A stretch of DNA of 64,000 nucleotides, from the NCBI GenBank assembly GCA_031216445.1, contig CM062218.1, positions 14,033,501 through 14,097,500 of the forward strand, given 5' to 3'. Both the position numbers and the translations under genes were made by a program. This document shows positions 13,368 to 23,110 of this stretch, in pieces; positions within the stretch are counted from its first letter, which is position 1; the number at the start of each line of letters is the position of its first letter. Source of the stretch: Lateolabrax maculatus (taxonomy: Eukaryota > Chordata > Actinopteri > Acropomatiformes > Lateolabracidae). Below the pieces are notes generated by a model. It did not search any database, was not told the DNA's origin, and saw only the letters and a list, made by a program, of their open reading frames with translations.

Positions 13368-13616
13368 TAACCCCCCCCAGCACCCCACTCACCTGACAAC
13401 ATTGGGGTGCTCAAAGGCCTCCAGCTGCCTCAGTACCGCCACCTCCCGGATGGTGGAGAGAGGCATCCCCTCTTCCTCCGTCTGGACACGAACTCTTTTC
13501 AGGGCCACAAAGCGTCCCCCGTTCTTCAGGTCCCTCGCCTTGTACACTTTCCCATACGCGCCTTCTCCGATCTCGGCCACCGGCTCATACTGGGTGCCAG
13601 TGCTTTCTTTGTCCAT
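4599..13616 (-). CDS. cdk6: cdk6, cyclin-dependent kinase 6 (partial; coding exons 1-3, 3' exons off the left edge)
   Basis: Serine/threonine kinase that pairs with D-type cyclins and phosphorylates RB-family proteins in G1. Three exons join as 13616-13393, 10096-9961 and 4766-4599, giving 176 codons of a protein usually about 326 residues long. Visible motifs are the glycine loop GEGAYG (residues 18-23), catalytic lysine in VALK (K40), the cyclin-binding PLSTIRE helix (52-58), hinge EHVDQDL (96-102), catalytic HRD (140-142) in HRDLKPQN, DFG (160-162), and the activation-loop threonine in MALTSV (T174). The wording matches human CDK6 rather than CDK4 (for example HSHRVVHRDLKPQN). All three donors and acceptors are canonical and the phases join cleanly. 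The start ATG reads on the minus strand in an AAAATGG context. The last exon ends with a good donor (gtgagt), so the gene continues leftwards; no further exon was found at 1-4598. Identification is secure. Confidence 0.95.
4894..4938 (-). pseudogene. Short relic resembling the CDK6 catalytic-loop coding sequence
   Basis: Read on the minus strand, this stretch gives HSHTRQCRVYRDLKP. It aligns with HSHRVVHRDLKP of exon 3 once a three-residue insertion is allowed. In the ten matching codons (HSH, RV, RDLKP) the DNA differs from exon 3 only at third positions, in seven codons. Similarity fades on both sides, so it cannot encode a kinase. It lies about 130 bases upstream of exon 3 in transcript direction. 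A decayed partial exon duplication is the simplest reading. Chance resemblance is not fully excluded. Confidence 0.4.
6184..6426. repeat. Pair of long (TG)n microsatellites
   Basis: TG tracts at 6184-6232 and 6385-6426, with a further interrupted tract at 6051-6096, all in the same orientation in cdk6 intron 2. Confidence 0.92.
6530..7270. promoter_or_regulatory. Candidate conserved noncoding element in cdk6 intron 2
   Basis: About 740 bases of unique, balanced-composition DNA between two simple repeat zones, with homeodomain-style TAAT cores and an octamer-like ATGCAAAT at 7013-7020. It has no clean splice structure and no recognisable protein. Intronic enhancers are common in developmental cell-cycle loci, but conservation cannot be tested here, so this is inference only. 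Confidence 0.25.
8578..8659. repeat. Compound microsatellite (ATT)n-(AGT)n
   Basis: About 54 bases of perfect ATT/TTA repeat pass directly into about 28 bases of AGT repeat. The switch from one trinucleotide to another by a single base change suggests the second array arose by slippage from a mutated unit of the first. Confidence 0.9.
9961..10096 (-). CDS. cdk6: cdk6 coding exon 2
   Basis: Encodes the end of R75 through K120: LFDVCTVSRTDRETK, gatekeeper F95, the hinge, and ...VPPETIK. Acceptor ttctag and donor gtaacc on the minus strand. The 136-base length keeps frame with both neighbouring exons. Confidence 0.94.
10097..13392. other. cdk6 intron 1 (between coding exons 1 and 2)
   Basis: A 3.3 kb intron. 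It holds unique sequence at about 10620-10990 and 11570-12200 that looks retained rather than repetitive, a possible repeat remnant near 12313-12420, poly-A/T runs, and (GT)n at 13252-13280 with (CA)n at 13333-13365 close to exon 1. No exon beyond the two flanking ones. Confidence 0.55.
13252..13365. repeat. Opposed GT and CA microsatellites next to cdk6 exon 1
   Basis: A (GT)n tract at 13252-13280 is followed about 50 bases later by a (CA)n tract at 13333-13365, which ends about 30 bases from the exon 1 donor. The two arms are mutually complementary, so the intronic RNA could form a GU/CA-type hairpin close to the 5' splice site. Confidence 0.85.
13393..13616 (-). CDS. cdk6: cdk6 coding exon 1
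   Basis: Encodes residues 1-74 plus two bases of R75: start codon, glycine loop, catalytic lysine and PLSTIRE helix, ending ...EHPNVV(R). The donor on the minus strand is gtgagt, just below 13393. The N-terminus before the kinase fold is slightly shorter than in human CDK6. Confidence 0.94.
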
Positions 13617-13662
13617 TTTTGCAGGGCTTTTTTTTTTTGTTTGTTTGTTTGTTTTCTCCCTC

Positions 13663-13759
13663 CTCTCTCTCTCTCTCTCTCTCCTTTCTTTTTCTCGTCT
13701 CTTGTTGGGGAAAAAAATAAAATATTGCGGGGAATCCCGGCGAGGGTGACGAGCCGGAG

Positions 13760-13801
<42 letters not shown>
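13663..13801. repeat. Two (CT)n tracts upstream of the cdk6 start codon
   Basis: Perfect CT repeats at 13663-13682 and 13762-13801 (40 bases), reading as GA on the cdk6 strand, lie 47-186 bases before the ATG and probably in the 5' UTR or core promoter. Their length is likely to vary between individuals. Confidence 0.85.
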
Positions 13802-13804
<3 letters not shown>

Positions 13805-14159
13805 GAGGCATATTCACGGCAGCGGGTCGGCACGTGCAATGCCTAGATGACAGGGAGACACAGATGGAGGAAGACACCATCTTGGTCAGATTCGGTCAAA
13901 CGGCGCTCCAGGTAGTCGGTAACAGGACTGTCATCATGTTTTTTTGTTTTTTTTTTTATTCCGACTATCAACACACAAGAGCCCCCGTCGCGTCCCGACT
14001 TCCACTCCTCCTCCTCCTCCTCCTCCTCCTGTTACGCACAGAAACTCATGTCCTCCTACCGCTCACACAGAAATAATGTCAGACAATCCGAATAAACCAC
14101 ATTCGGCCTCTTTTCCCAAAGCGAGGTTTGCATTTAATTAACTGTCTCAAAAGAATAAT

Positions 14160-14190
<31 letters not shown>

Positions 14191-15031
14191 CACTCCACAT
14201 GCGGTGTTGTGGAAGGCGCTGATCGTGCGGGGCTGTCTTACTCCGTTAAAAAAAAAAAAAGAAAAGAAAAAAAAAGGACATTAAAAAAGAAAAACACGCA
14301 AACCCACACGCCGGGGTGTTTCTGGTCAGCTAAATAAGCAGATCACTGCCCCCCCCCCCCCCTCCTCTCTATCACAGTGGCTCTGCGAGGGGACGCAAAC
14401 TTGGCGAGCACGTGGCTGTCTGCATTGTCTGAACTTCCTACAGCAACAGTCACTTTAAAGCGCCGTAAACTCGCCTTTCGCCCCCCGAACCGCCGCGGAC
14501 GCGTGAAACAGTGCGCCGGCGGGGTTTTAGAGAGGCTCCCCTCGGCTCGGACGGCTCCCTCGATTTTTTTCCCAATTTAATCGCGCTGCGGACTCGGGAG
14601 GGCTCATTAGAATAAATTCTGGCAAGTCAGGGAATCCGCTCCTTTCAGTTTAAAGCAAATAAAAATAAATAATAATTAAAAAAAAAAACCCCACTGGACC
14701 GTGAAGCGACATCTCCGCCCCCCCCCCAGCACAAGACACTTTTTTTTTTTGCGTGTGTTTTTTTTTTTTCCTTTCTGGCACGCAACTCTGCACAAACAGC
14801 CACACGCTCGGCGTTTACCTTGGCGTCGGGTTGTCAGTGAGACGTCTCGGCGTCGGCATGTCCGATCCACGCGCTGAGGGATGGCGTCCGCGTCTCGGCT
14901 GAAGCGGCCCGCGTCAAACGCATCCCTATCCACTGTCCTCCATGCGGGGGCCACACAGGTAGTCGGGACGGTGCAGGCTCTAACCCCCCATCCCCTCAGA
15001 CTGCACCAGCCCAGGGCAGAGACACTCAAAC

Positions 15032-15243
15032 AGGGGAGGAGGAGGAGGAGGAGGAGGGAGGGAGGGAGGAGGCGGTGAGGAGGAGGAGGAGGAGGAAGGG
15101 GGGCGCACGAAAACACACACACACACACACTCTCGCTGCAACTGTGTGTCGGGGGGTGTGGAGGGGAAGGGGGTGTATGATGATGATGATGATGATGGAG
15201 GAGGAGGAGGAGGAGGAGGAGGTGGTGGGGGGGGGGGGGGGGG
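15032..15243. repeat. Purine-rich array: (GGA)n, (ATG)n, (GAG)n and a 17-base G run
   Basis: The plus strand is almost pure purine over two blocks. GGA repeats fill about 15032-15099. After a CA tract comes ATG repeat (15178-15198), then GAG repeat to about 15222, and an uninterrupted run of 17 G at 15227-15243. Such DNA can form triplex, quadruplex or R-loop structures. It lies about 1.4-1.6 kb upstream of the cdk6 ATG. Confidence 0.85.
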
Positions 15244-16539
15244 TCACAGGACAAAGGCAAACGCGTGATACAGCCCTCCGACAAACCACGCTCCTCTTCT
15301 GGGTTCTCTCCTTTCTCTCTCCCTTCCCTCCTTCTCCCACACGTCCCCGGATGGGCCTGCGCCGCTCGCCGCCCGGGGCCCGCCCGTGTGAGCGCGGTCC
15401 CCGCCCGGCGTTCCCACGCCGGCTGAATGTGGCCTGACCCCCTTCAGAGAGGTTGGACACGGAGCGGGGACATTTCCGCATTCCTCCCCGACTACAAAGG
15501 CACACCGCCTCCTTTTTGCTCTCCCTCGGCCTCCTCGGTGCTGTGCCATTCACAGTCCTCTCCGCGGGGTTTTCTTTTTTTTTTTTTTTCTTGGTCTCCT
15601 GTGTCAGAAACCGGGAGCGCCGCGGGGATCGGGGGGGGGGGGCAGCGGCGGTTTGTCGGTCGGACGGACTATCTCTCTCCCGCGGCAGACAAAGCGCCGG
15701 CGGGGGGGGATGCGATGCGACGAGCTCGCCCTGGAGATGGTCCTGAGGGGTCAGGTTCAAGGCCCGGTGGCTTGATCTGTGGCTGGGGGGGGTTGGGGTC
15801 CTCTGCTCCGGTGGTCGTTTGCAGGGGGCTCCGTGCTCCACAGCGGGCTGGTGGTGGCCATGTGGGCTACTCGATGGGCAAACTTTTTTTTTTTTTTTTT
15901 TTTTGTTTTATTGTTTTGAAAAATTGGCAAATTCTGCACCGTCGTGTCGGGGTATAAACCTTTGGATTAATTTCACACACAAAAGAGGAAAATTCTGAAA
16001 CTCTGCAAGTCAATTTCCTGCATGTCATAATAATAAATACAATTACTTTAATTGTGTTTTTAAATTTATACTTTTAAATATTAAAACTTAATTAAGCATA
16101 GTCTACTTAAAAAGAAAGAAACGATTTTTCAATTAAAATTAAGTTGTGAAGTTGAGGAATTTATTTAATTTATCAGTAACTGAAATATTTGATAAATGTC
16201 ATTGCCACTTCTTAAGACCTCAAACTTAATATTTAAATATCTTCTAACCCACAAAAATAGAAATTTAAGAAAGAAAATAATTTAAAAAAAACTTTAATTC
16301 TAGGCTTTTAATAATTGCTGTTTCCTTTTTGCTTTATTTTATTTGTTTAGTTTTATTTTAATAGACCCAGTTGTGCTTAAAATTCTAACATTACAATATG
16401 TTTTGTCTGTAAAGTTCTGCACACTCTGAAATAAAGTTTGTATTTCACATTTTTTCTCTTTCATGCTGGACACGGTTTAGACATGACAAGACTTGATGTC
16501 AGATTATTCCAATGAATAGCCAATTACAGGCCCGTAACC

Positions 16540-16960
16540 AAGCTCCATTATCATAACTTCATTGGAAGGCGTGTACTGGAGAGGCACAGAAGATCAAAAG
16601 GAAGGGCATTCCCCCGGTGCTAAGATTTACATGCAAACTTGTCTTGCATGCTGCTTGTAGAATCCACTGATTTCCATTGAAAAAGGTAAAGTTGGGGGAG
16701 ATAATGACATGGAAGTATGTATGGCAATCTCCCCAGCCCAACTTTATAGGCAACCCCAAATTTAAAACAATTTGCATCACAAAACACACAATGCAGACAA
16801 TGTTCCCCAGACCAATTACTGTAAATGTGGGCATTTACATTTTTTCATCATCATTGTTCACGTGAAATCAGCTCTGAGAGCCATTGCCCAGATTGAATAC
16901 ATTAGCATGCATAGTTCTGATTTGGCTGGAGAACAAACCAATTAGATTTGTTGTGTGCGG
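16540..16960. promoter_or_regulatory. Candidate conserved noncoding element upstream of cdk6
   Basis: A unique, non-repetitive block just beyond an AT-rich stretch, about 3 kb upstream of the cdk6 start. It contains an octamer site ATTTGCAT (16770-16777), CCAAT-like cores and several homeodomain ATTA/TAAT cores. It looks like a vertebrate distal enhancer, but this cannot be tested without alignment. Confidence 0.3.
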
Positions 16961-17684
16961 TATAGACATGAGAGAAAGACACACACCTCAAACACTGACA
17001 AACACACACATTCTGCAACAGTCATTCATTAGTCAATATATGACACATCAACTTCTTTTAAAGTCCACAGTCTGTGTTCGTTATGTGTTTACCTTGATGG
17101 GGCTCATGCTGGGGAGTCATTTTTGAAATGATGCAAGAACAGGAGAGTCCAATTAACAAAGATCCTGTTCTGGGAACCGCGTGGTCAGAATATAATTTAA
17201 TGTTTAATCTTGTGCTTTTCTTGAGTTCTTGAAGTTACACTATAACAATAATACCATGTATTGACAGTTACCAAGCAGATGTGAACAAGATGCAAAAATG
17301 AAAGACTAAACAATTGATACAACTGATACACTTGTTTCAGCTGATGGTATCATTTTAGTGAAATTCAATTTAAATTAATTTAATTTAATTACTATTTTCA
17401 ACACTTTTTAACATTTTAGTACAGAAATGACGAAAAAGTGACACGTTATTTTTCTATTTTTGACCAGAAGCAGTCACAGTGAACAGGGCTAGAACAGCAA
17501 CCGGTTCATCTGGATTTTCAGACACATAGTTGCTAAAAATGGGTTTATCTGGATCTGGTGATTTATGGCACATTTACCAGCATGTTGTTCAATCTGGGTG
17601 TTTCTAATTTTGCTGCTGAGTTTTCATGTGTCTGCTATTTAATGTTGGTTTTTGATACAGACATGCATGGTGGATTAATCCGTC

Positions 17685-17765
17685 GGGGGAGAAGTACTCA
17701 GATCCTTTACTTCAGTAAAAATTAAAAATACTAAAGTAAATTGCACATACCATAAAACTGTACTG
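17685..17765 (+). repeat. Fragment of a teleost interspersed repeat
   Basis: Contains the phrase AAGTACTCAGATCCTTTACT, a wording familiar from very common spiny-rayed-fish repeats. A related but more diverged piece (GGAAGTACTCATATCCTT) occurs at 40292-40345. Too short to assign to a transposon class. Confidence 0.45.
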
Positions 17766-18040
17766 TGGTGTTAATTGCAGGTTCCTTTAAGCTTCCTGAA
17801 TGCAGGTCCATACCAGTTAAAGCATGTCTTGTGGTCCCATACAGGAGTTAAGAAACACAAGCTGTCACAAAAATATATGACCAAACTGGAATATTGTATC
17901 AGTATTGAAGAAACTCTGCCAGTGGTATCCGTAGCTTTTAGGAATGCTGCTTGACAGCGCCACTCCTTTACATTTTATTATAGATACTAAGATAGATTAT
18001 GATACTAAAAAGGTCGTCTGACTGGATTTTTTTTCACTTG

Positions 18041-18070
18041 TATGGACAGGTCAGGTATGGACAGGTCAGG
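18041..18070. repeat. Perfect 2 x 15 bp tandem duplication
   Basis: The unit TATGGACAGGTCAGG occurs twice in a row with no mismatch, indicating a recent slippage duplication. No function is evident. Confidence 0.9.
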
Positions 18071-18394
18071 TAACAAGCTCTTCCGCCGTACTTGCATGTT
18101 GCTGTGATTAAGAAAAATGCGATGTGTTTGGGGTGGAATTGCTTATTATTCAGGTTCAAGTAAAACCAGATAAGGAAATCAAATAGCACGGGAGAAATCA
18201 AACATTATAATTGTGAGGACAGTGCTTCTTGCTCTCGTGGGTTTCTTATTTGTCACTCAGAGTTTTGTTGTGGTTTTGTAGCATTAAAGTCTGGCAATCG
18301 AAGGCAAATCATATTCAGTCTCTCATCAAATCAATTTAGGTAACATCAACAACAACAAAAATATTTACATTCAAAGCACTAAAACTTAAAGCTG

Positions 18395-18745
18395 CATTGA
18401 TTTGTTTTTTTTTGGCCACTTGGGGGCAGTGGAACAAGCTGTAAACACAACATCCACACATACCATATAAAGTTGTTGTGGCAAACAGTTGCCGTTAGAC
18501 ATTTACAAACTATTTACACATCCAGCAGACACTGAGCAACATTAGCATTCATTTGGAGTCGTGTTTCTGTACACCCAATAATATGTAAATATCCACTCTT
18601 TAAGCTCTGTTATGGTTTCCACCAACTCCTGAGGGATATATGTGGTCTTTGAGCAGCTAAATGCTCCATTATGTTCACCACCTAGTCGCATACTTTTATT
18701 GTTTACTGCTGGGCAGGAAGCGTACAGTAGGTTTATCAACACTTT
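18395..18745 (+). mobile_element. Nonautonomous interspersed repeat, copy A
   Basis: About 350 bases with no coding capacity, starting near TTGGCCACTTGGGGGCAGTG, a phrase common in teleost interspersed repeats. A second copy lies inverted at about 32240-32520. The two share a perfect 22-base stretch (18511-18532 against 32449-32470 reverse complement), with further diverged similarity on both sides. Probably a nonautonomous DNA transposon. No terminal repeats could be fixed. Confidence 0.6.
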
Positions 18746-19238
18746 AAACCTACAGACACAAAGGTTGATGAGACTGGTGAGAGAGAACTGGAAACTTGTG
18801 TGTTACACAGTCATTTGACCCAAATATTGATTTATTTACTTTTTCACTTTTACCCAAATGTGTTGCACACAATGCTCATCAGTTTGAGAACAGTACTGTG
18901 GTAATAATGTGTCATGCATTTACTAAGGCTGCTTATGAGCACCCCAAAAAGGCCAGCCCAATCTTTCACTCTGACTCTGAGATGTGAAAGAAAATGCCAT
19001 GTTTGTGTGTCTTATGTGTTTGCCTTTATCCCTATGTGTGTGTGTGTGTGTGTGTGTGTGCGTGCACGTGGCAGCTGCTGATCAGTCCAGCCAAGAGAGA
19101 ATTATGGCCCTCCCAAGGGGGACAAGAGAGGCCAACAAGGGAGGCCAACAAGGGACAGGTGACTCCCAGTCTCTCCCAGATCTCCTTACACCCACCCACA
19201 CACACCCATACACCCACACACACACCCATACACCCACA

Positions 19239-19281
<43 letters not shown>

Positions 19282-19955
19282 GAAGACGACACATATACAC
19301 AACTACAGAGAGTGGGAGAGATTGATTGTGTGCCTGTCTACCAAGTCCCCCCTAAACAGAGGGGGATGTCTATGTCACAAGGCATAGGCTTCAGTGATAA
19401 TAACCTGAAGTCTTTAGGTAGACAGCTGTCACACCTGGGGAGGAATCTGATAGGATGTGTGATATTGGATTCCTTTTTAAGTTCCCAATCCCATTGTCGG
19501 GATTTACAAGCATCACTTAGTCCGCAGTGTTTCATGTGAGTCAGGTCGTATCCACCCATCAGCATCTTAATATTTAAGCGTCAGTTTGAGTGTAAAGACA
19601 GGCACTGGGGCCAGCAGACAAACCGAGCCTGTTTTGTGTCTCTGACTTGATTTCCTCTCTTCCTCTTTCTTGTCAAGCCAGACTGAAGTCCAGAGTGTTT
19701 GGTGCAAGTAAAGCCCCTTCTCTCCTCTTCCCTTGTCCTCCTCTTCTCCCCGGCACCGGCCCCCAGACACAAGCCTCTTTCTGTTGGGGCATCTCCATGG
19801 CAACCAAGCCACTAACTTGAGGAGGCGACATAAAAACCTGCTCTTTTAGGGGACACAGGAACACCTGCCACCTCCGCCGATGGGGAGGGCTGGGCTGGAC
19901 GCCTGGCCACGTGCAGACACACACTTACATACAAATTCATCTGGTCACAAATGCA

Positions 19956-20007
<52 letters not shown>

Positions 20008-20066
20008 CTCTCTCTCTCTCTTTTCTCTCTCTCTCTCTCGCACACACACACACACACACACACACA
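19956..20066. repeat. Compound CA-CT-CA microsatellite
   Basis: A (CA)n tract passes into CT repeats with a TTTT interruption and returns to (CA)n, about 110 bases in all. A second complex CA array of similar size lies at 19187-19280. Confidence 0.9.
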
Positions 20067-20539
20067 TCCACATAAACAGAGGATCAGTGTAACATTCAAA
20101 TGAGACCTCTAGCTAACATCTGCTCCCCTTTAGAAGCTCATTTATCTTCCAATAACATCTCAAGTTGTTTGGTGGCTTTCTTAACTCGTGTTCTGGCAAA
20201 AACCAAGGAGACAGTTATACAGAAACACCGAATCCATTATTGATGAGGTTTATGGTTTCAGGCTAAGACACAACTTTTTGCTTACTTCAACATCTCTGTG
20301 TCTATTTTTTACACCAGCGGTTGCTTTGATAGGTAATAAAATTACTCACATAGCACCAGACACATGCTCAACTGATTGACCAGTTTATCCATGTAACAAC
20401 AACTGCACCTGTAACCACATCAGGTGAAAGCCTCGTTTGTTAACTGTTAGTTAACCACACCTACACCTCAGAGACTCCCTGATTAGAAATGTTTACAGAT
20501 TAAATAAAAAAGAATAATGGCATGGATCCTCTTTTCTAA

Positions 20540-20815
20540 CGCTCTGCGAAAAAGCAAATAAGATATTTCCCAAAATGTTAAACAATTCTTCTGAGAATGG
20601 CGCTAGAGCAGGCAGGCAATTGGCTTAGCGTAGCATAAAGACTGGAAACATGGGGGGTAAACAGCTGGCCTGGCCCAAAGCGGCTGGCTCTACTGTCATA
20701 CTTAACTGGCAGATATGAGAGTGGTATCAATATCTCATCCAACAATCTCATCTAACTCTCGGCAACAAAGCAAATAAGTGTATTTCCCCAAGATGTCACA
20801 CTATTCCTTTAAGTT
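20540..20815 (+). mobile_element. Teleost interspersed repeat with duplicated ends
   Basis: About 275 bases containing AGCATAAAGACTGGAAACA, a phrase I recognise from abundant fish repeats. The two ends are related to each other in direct orientation: 20542-20590 and 20756-20814 both read AAGCAAATAAG...TATTTCCC...ATGT. Noncoding. The family name is not assigned. A possible middle fragment of the same family lies at 22985-23110. Confidence 0.55.
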
Positions 20816-20929
20816 TTAACCGTGTAGAAACTACCAGGAACTAGTGTCAGCCGAACCTAGACATAGGGTGTTGGCGTGAAATCTTTTTTTCTAATTGGGG
20901 ATCCCCTGACTCTATTTTGAGGTGGGGCT

Positions 20930-21360
20930 TCAAACAGTAAAACAACTTGCACCGTCTCATTCAGTTTGGTCATGTTTCTCAAGGCTGATGGGTGAAACTT
21001 CATCAAACAGACAGGAGTTTAAAGCTCCCGAAGCCCCTTTAAAGGCCCCAATCAACAAGTGTCAGTTTGGGGTCAGCCGGCGAACGGAGGCTGCCTGCGT
21101 CCTCCTGTTGCAGCCGGAATATTCTGGAGAGACTGGTGAGTGAACCTCTGGTGCCTGGCTGCTGTTCATTAAGAGTATTAATGATTAACTGAGAGTGCTA
21201 TTGTCCCCTCGGGCCCAGCTGTCCCTCCTCCGCCGTTGATCCACTCCGATGCCTCTGGGCCACTAAACTGGCTCCATTCATGTGCTAAAGTGACAGCTGC
21301 TCCTCACATTCCGCAGAAAATTAACTGCAGGCGCAGGAAACACAAGCTCGGAGCAAATAA
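20930..21360. promoter_or_regulatory. Candidate conserved noncoding element, intergenic
   Basis: Unique GC-balanced sequence between repeats, with TTAATGATTAACT (an HNF1-like palindromic core) near 21177-21190 and several paired ATTA/TAAT cores. There is no open frame with splice signals that resembles a known protein. A regulatory role is inference. Confidence 0.25.
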
Positions 21361-22984
21361 ATAATATTTGACAGATTTCTTTTGTCTTTTTTTTTTTTAA
21401 AGAGTGGATCGGAAGGATTATTTCAAGCCTGTGCAGTAATAGTTAAAGAAGCGGAAAAGATGGGAAAAAAGATAGCCTAATGTTTGCTGTGTTGGCACTT
21501 AGTCATTCAAAGGGATTCGAAGCAAGTGACCTCAGCAACTTTATAGTTGAGATGAAAGCCACCGTGTGTCAATATACAGTATCTGATCAATTAAAGGTGG
21601 AATCTGTACAAAACCAGAATCAGTGTTGCAATCACAATCTGCTGTGGGGTGAGTCACCCATTAACTTTTTCTAAGGATTTAATCATATCAACAAATCACC
21701 TTTGTTATCATGCCAAGACTGGCATATTATTTTATTGGATCTGACTGTAATCAATAAATTACAGTTAATTAAGTGTTGTTGTATGCACAATTTGGAGTGG
21801 AACTTTGGAAACTGCTATCTGGGCTTAACTTCTTTCATACAAACAAGAAGCTTGTCTTTATAAGAGAAACAAGAATGCAAACAGAATGCAACACATGCAA
21901 GTGCTCCATGCAACCTAGATTCCCGTTTTGAATCAGATATGTGTTTATCTATTTATTAATATTCACTGTGATCTGTGCAAAATGAGCAATACAATGAACA
22001 ATGCCAGCAATCAGAAACTGTAACATCTTCAAAGTGTTGTTCACTGTGTCGTTTTATAACATCTGTAGTAAAGAAATCAAAGTTGTTTTATCTTTCCAGG
22101 GAGAGGACTTTAATTGGACCTTAAAAGGACCTGCTGGTGTTTCACTGGCATCTTTCATTGTGAAGAATGGTTATTGTTTCACCTGGTAACAATTATGCCA
22201 TCTTGTCTGTAATCAGTTGAGTGGTCACAGATACTGTAAGTGCCTGCTGTGGGAGTATAGGGCTGTGTTATTGAACGGCATATGGTCTTACCGTCCCGTT
22301 TCCTTGTATTTGCACCAAAACTCCTTGGAGACAGGTGGGATCTAATTACTGGTAACGTGATGGTTGTTTTCCACATCGCTTTAAATTAGAGGGTCTCTTT
22401 CTGTCTTTGTTTATGGTTTTTGCACAAGTAAACACATATTTTGCATTTCAGTTTTTGTGTTTTTTGGATAAGTACAGCGATGGATAAAATAGCAGAAACA
22501 CTGAACAACACTAAACAATAAACTTGGAGTAAATACCAATGGAGTAAGACTTATTATTAGTTTGGAACCTGTCGGAGGTGTTCATACAACTCAGTGGTCA
22601 TTTTTAAGGCTGTATAACAGTGTTGCTAAACAAAAAAAGGGTCTACTGTTCCTCTTTGCTAATGCACTTTTGCTTTATTTGGCGTATTTCAACATGAATT
22701 TTGAGACTTTTCCTCTTTCCACATTACACACTTTTGAAGTGTTTGTGACTGATGCAGCTTCAGGCGGCGACTAAACTTACACTTTCTTTAAAACTCACAA
22801 AGCTGACACATACTGATAATATGATTCATTTGTAGATCTTCCCTTTTGAATGTGATTTACAGTAGTCACTGCCTAAATTACTGGTGCATCAGTTTGAAAC
22901 TGATGCAACGTTATGTAATGTGGCAAACCTGCTGTAACAAAGACAAAAAGTTCTCTCAACAAGACCATTACCAACTCTGAAAGA

Positions 22985-23110
22985 CAATTTAGGATATTTG
23001 CGTGAAACCAGCCTAGATCTGGCCAAAGACAGCAAAATCCGCCTCAGTAATTAACATGTTATATCTTATTTCTTTAATCTGTACGAAACACCTAGCGTAA
23101 ATTAAAGTAT
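22985..23110 (+). repeat. Possible internal fragment of the same repeat as 20540-20815
   Basis: Contains AAAATCCGCCT...TTAACATGTTATATCTTATTT...AATCTGTACGAAA, a succession seen in the middle of the common AGCATAAAGACTGG fish repeat. The match is from general familiarity with that family and not from shared sequence within this window. Confidence 0.35.

Larger units (their letters stand above)
13617..15960 (-). promoter_or_regulatory. cdk6 5' UTR / promoter, CpG-rich island
   Basis: GC- and CpG-rich DNA directly upstream of the cdk6 start codon, most strongly from about 14380 to 15850. It contains CT tracts (GA on the mRNA strand) at 13663-13682 and 13762-13801, poly-A blocks at 14166-14190 and 14250-14275, an E-box CACGTG at 14409-14414, and strong strand-asymmetric purine runs at 15032-15243. 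I cannot place a transcription start or a noncoding first exon from sequence alone. Long open frames here follow from the low-complexity composition. Confidence 0.6.

Noticed and set aside
14676..15841. Long minus-strand open frames (up to 271 codons) across the cdk6 promoter region
   Set aside because: They are made of runs of S, P, H and K/R encoded by CTC/CAT/poly-A repeats and G/C runs, with no domain. They reflect low-complexity CpG-island DNA.
19187..20066. Regularly spaced CA blocks considered as a CRISPR-like or satellite array
   Set aside because: The units are plain dinucleotide microsatellites with irregular spacing, in a vertebrate genome.
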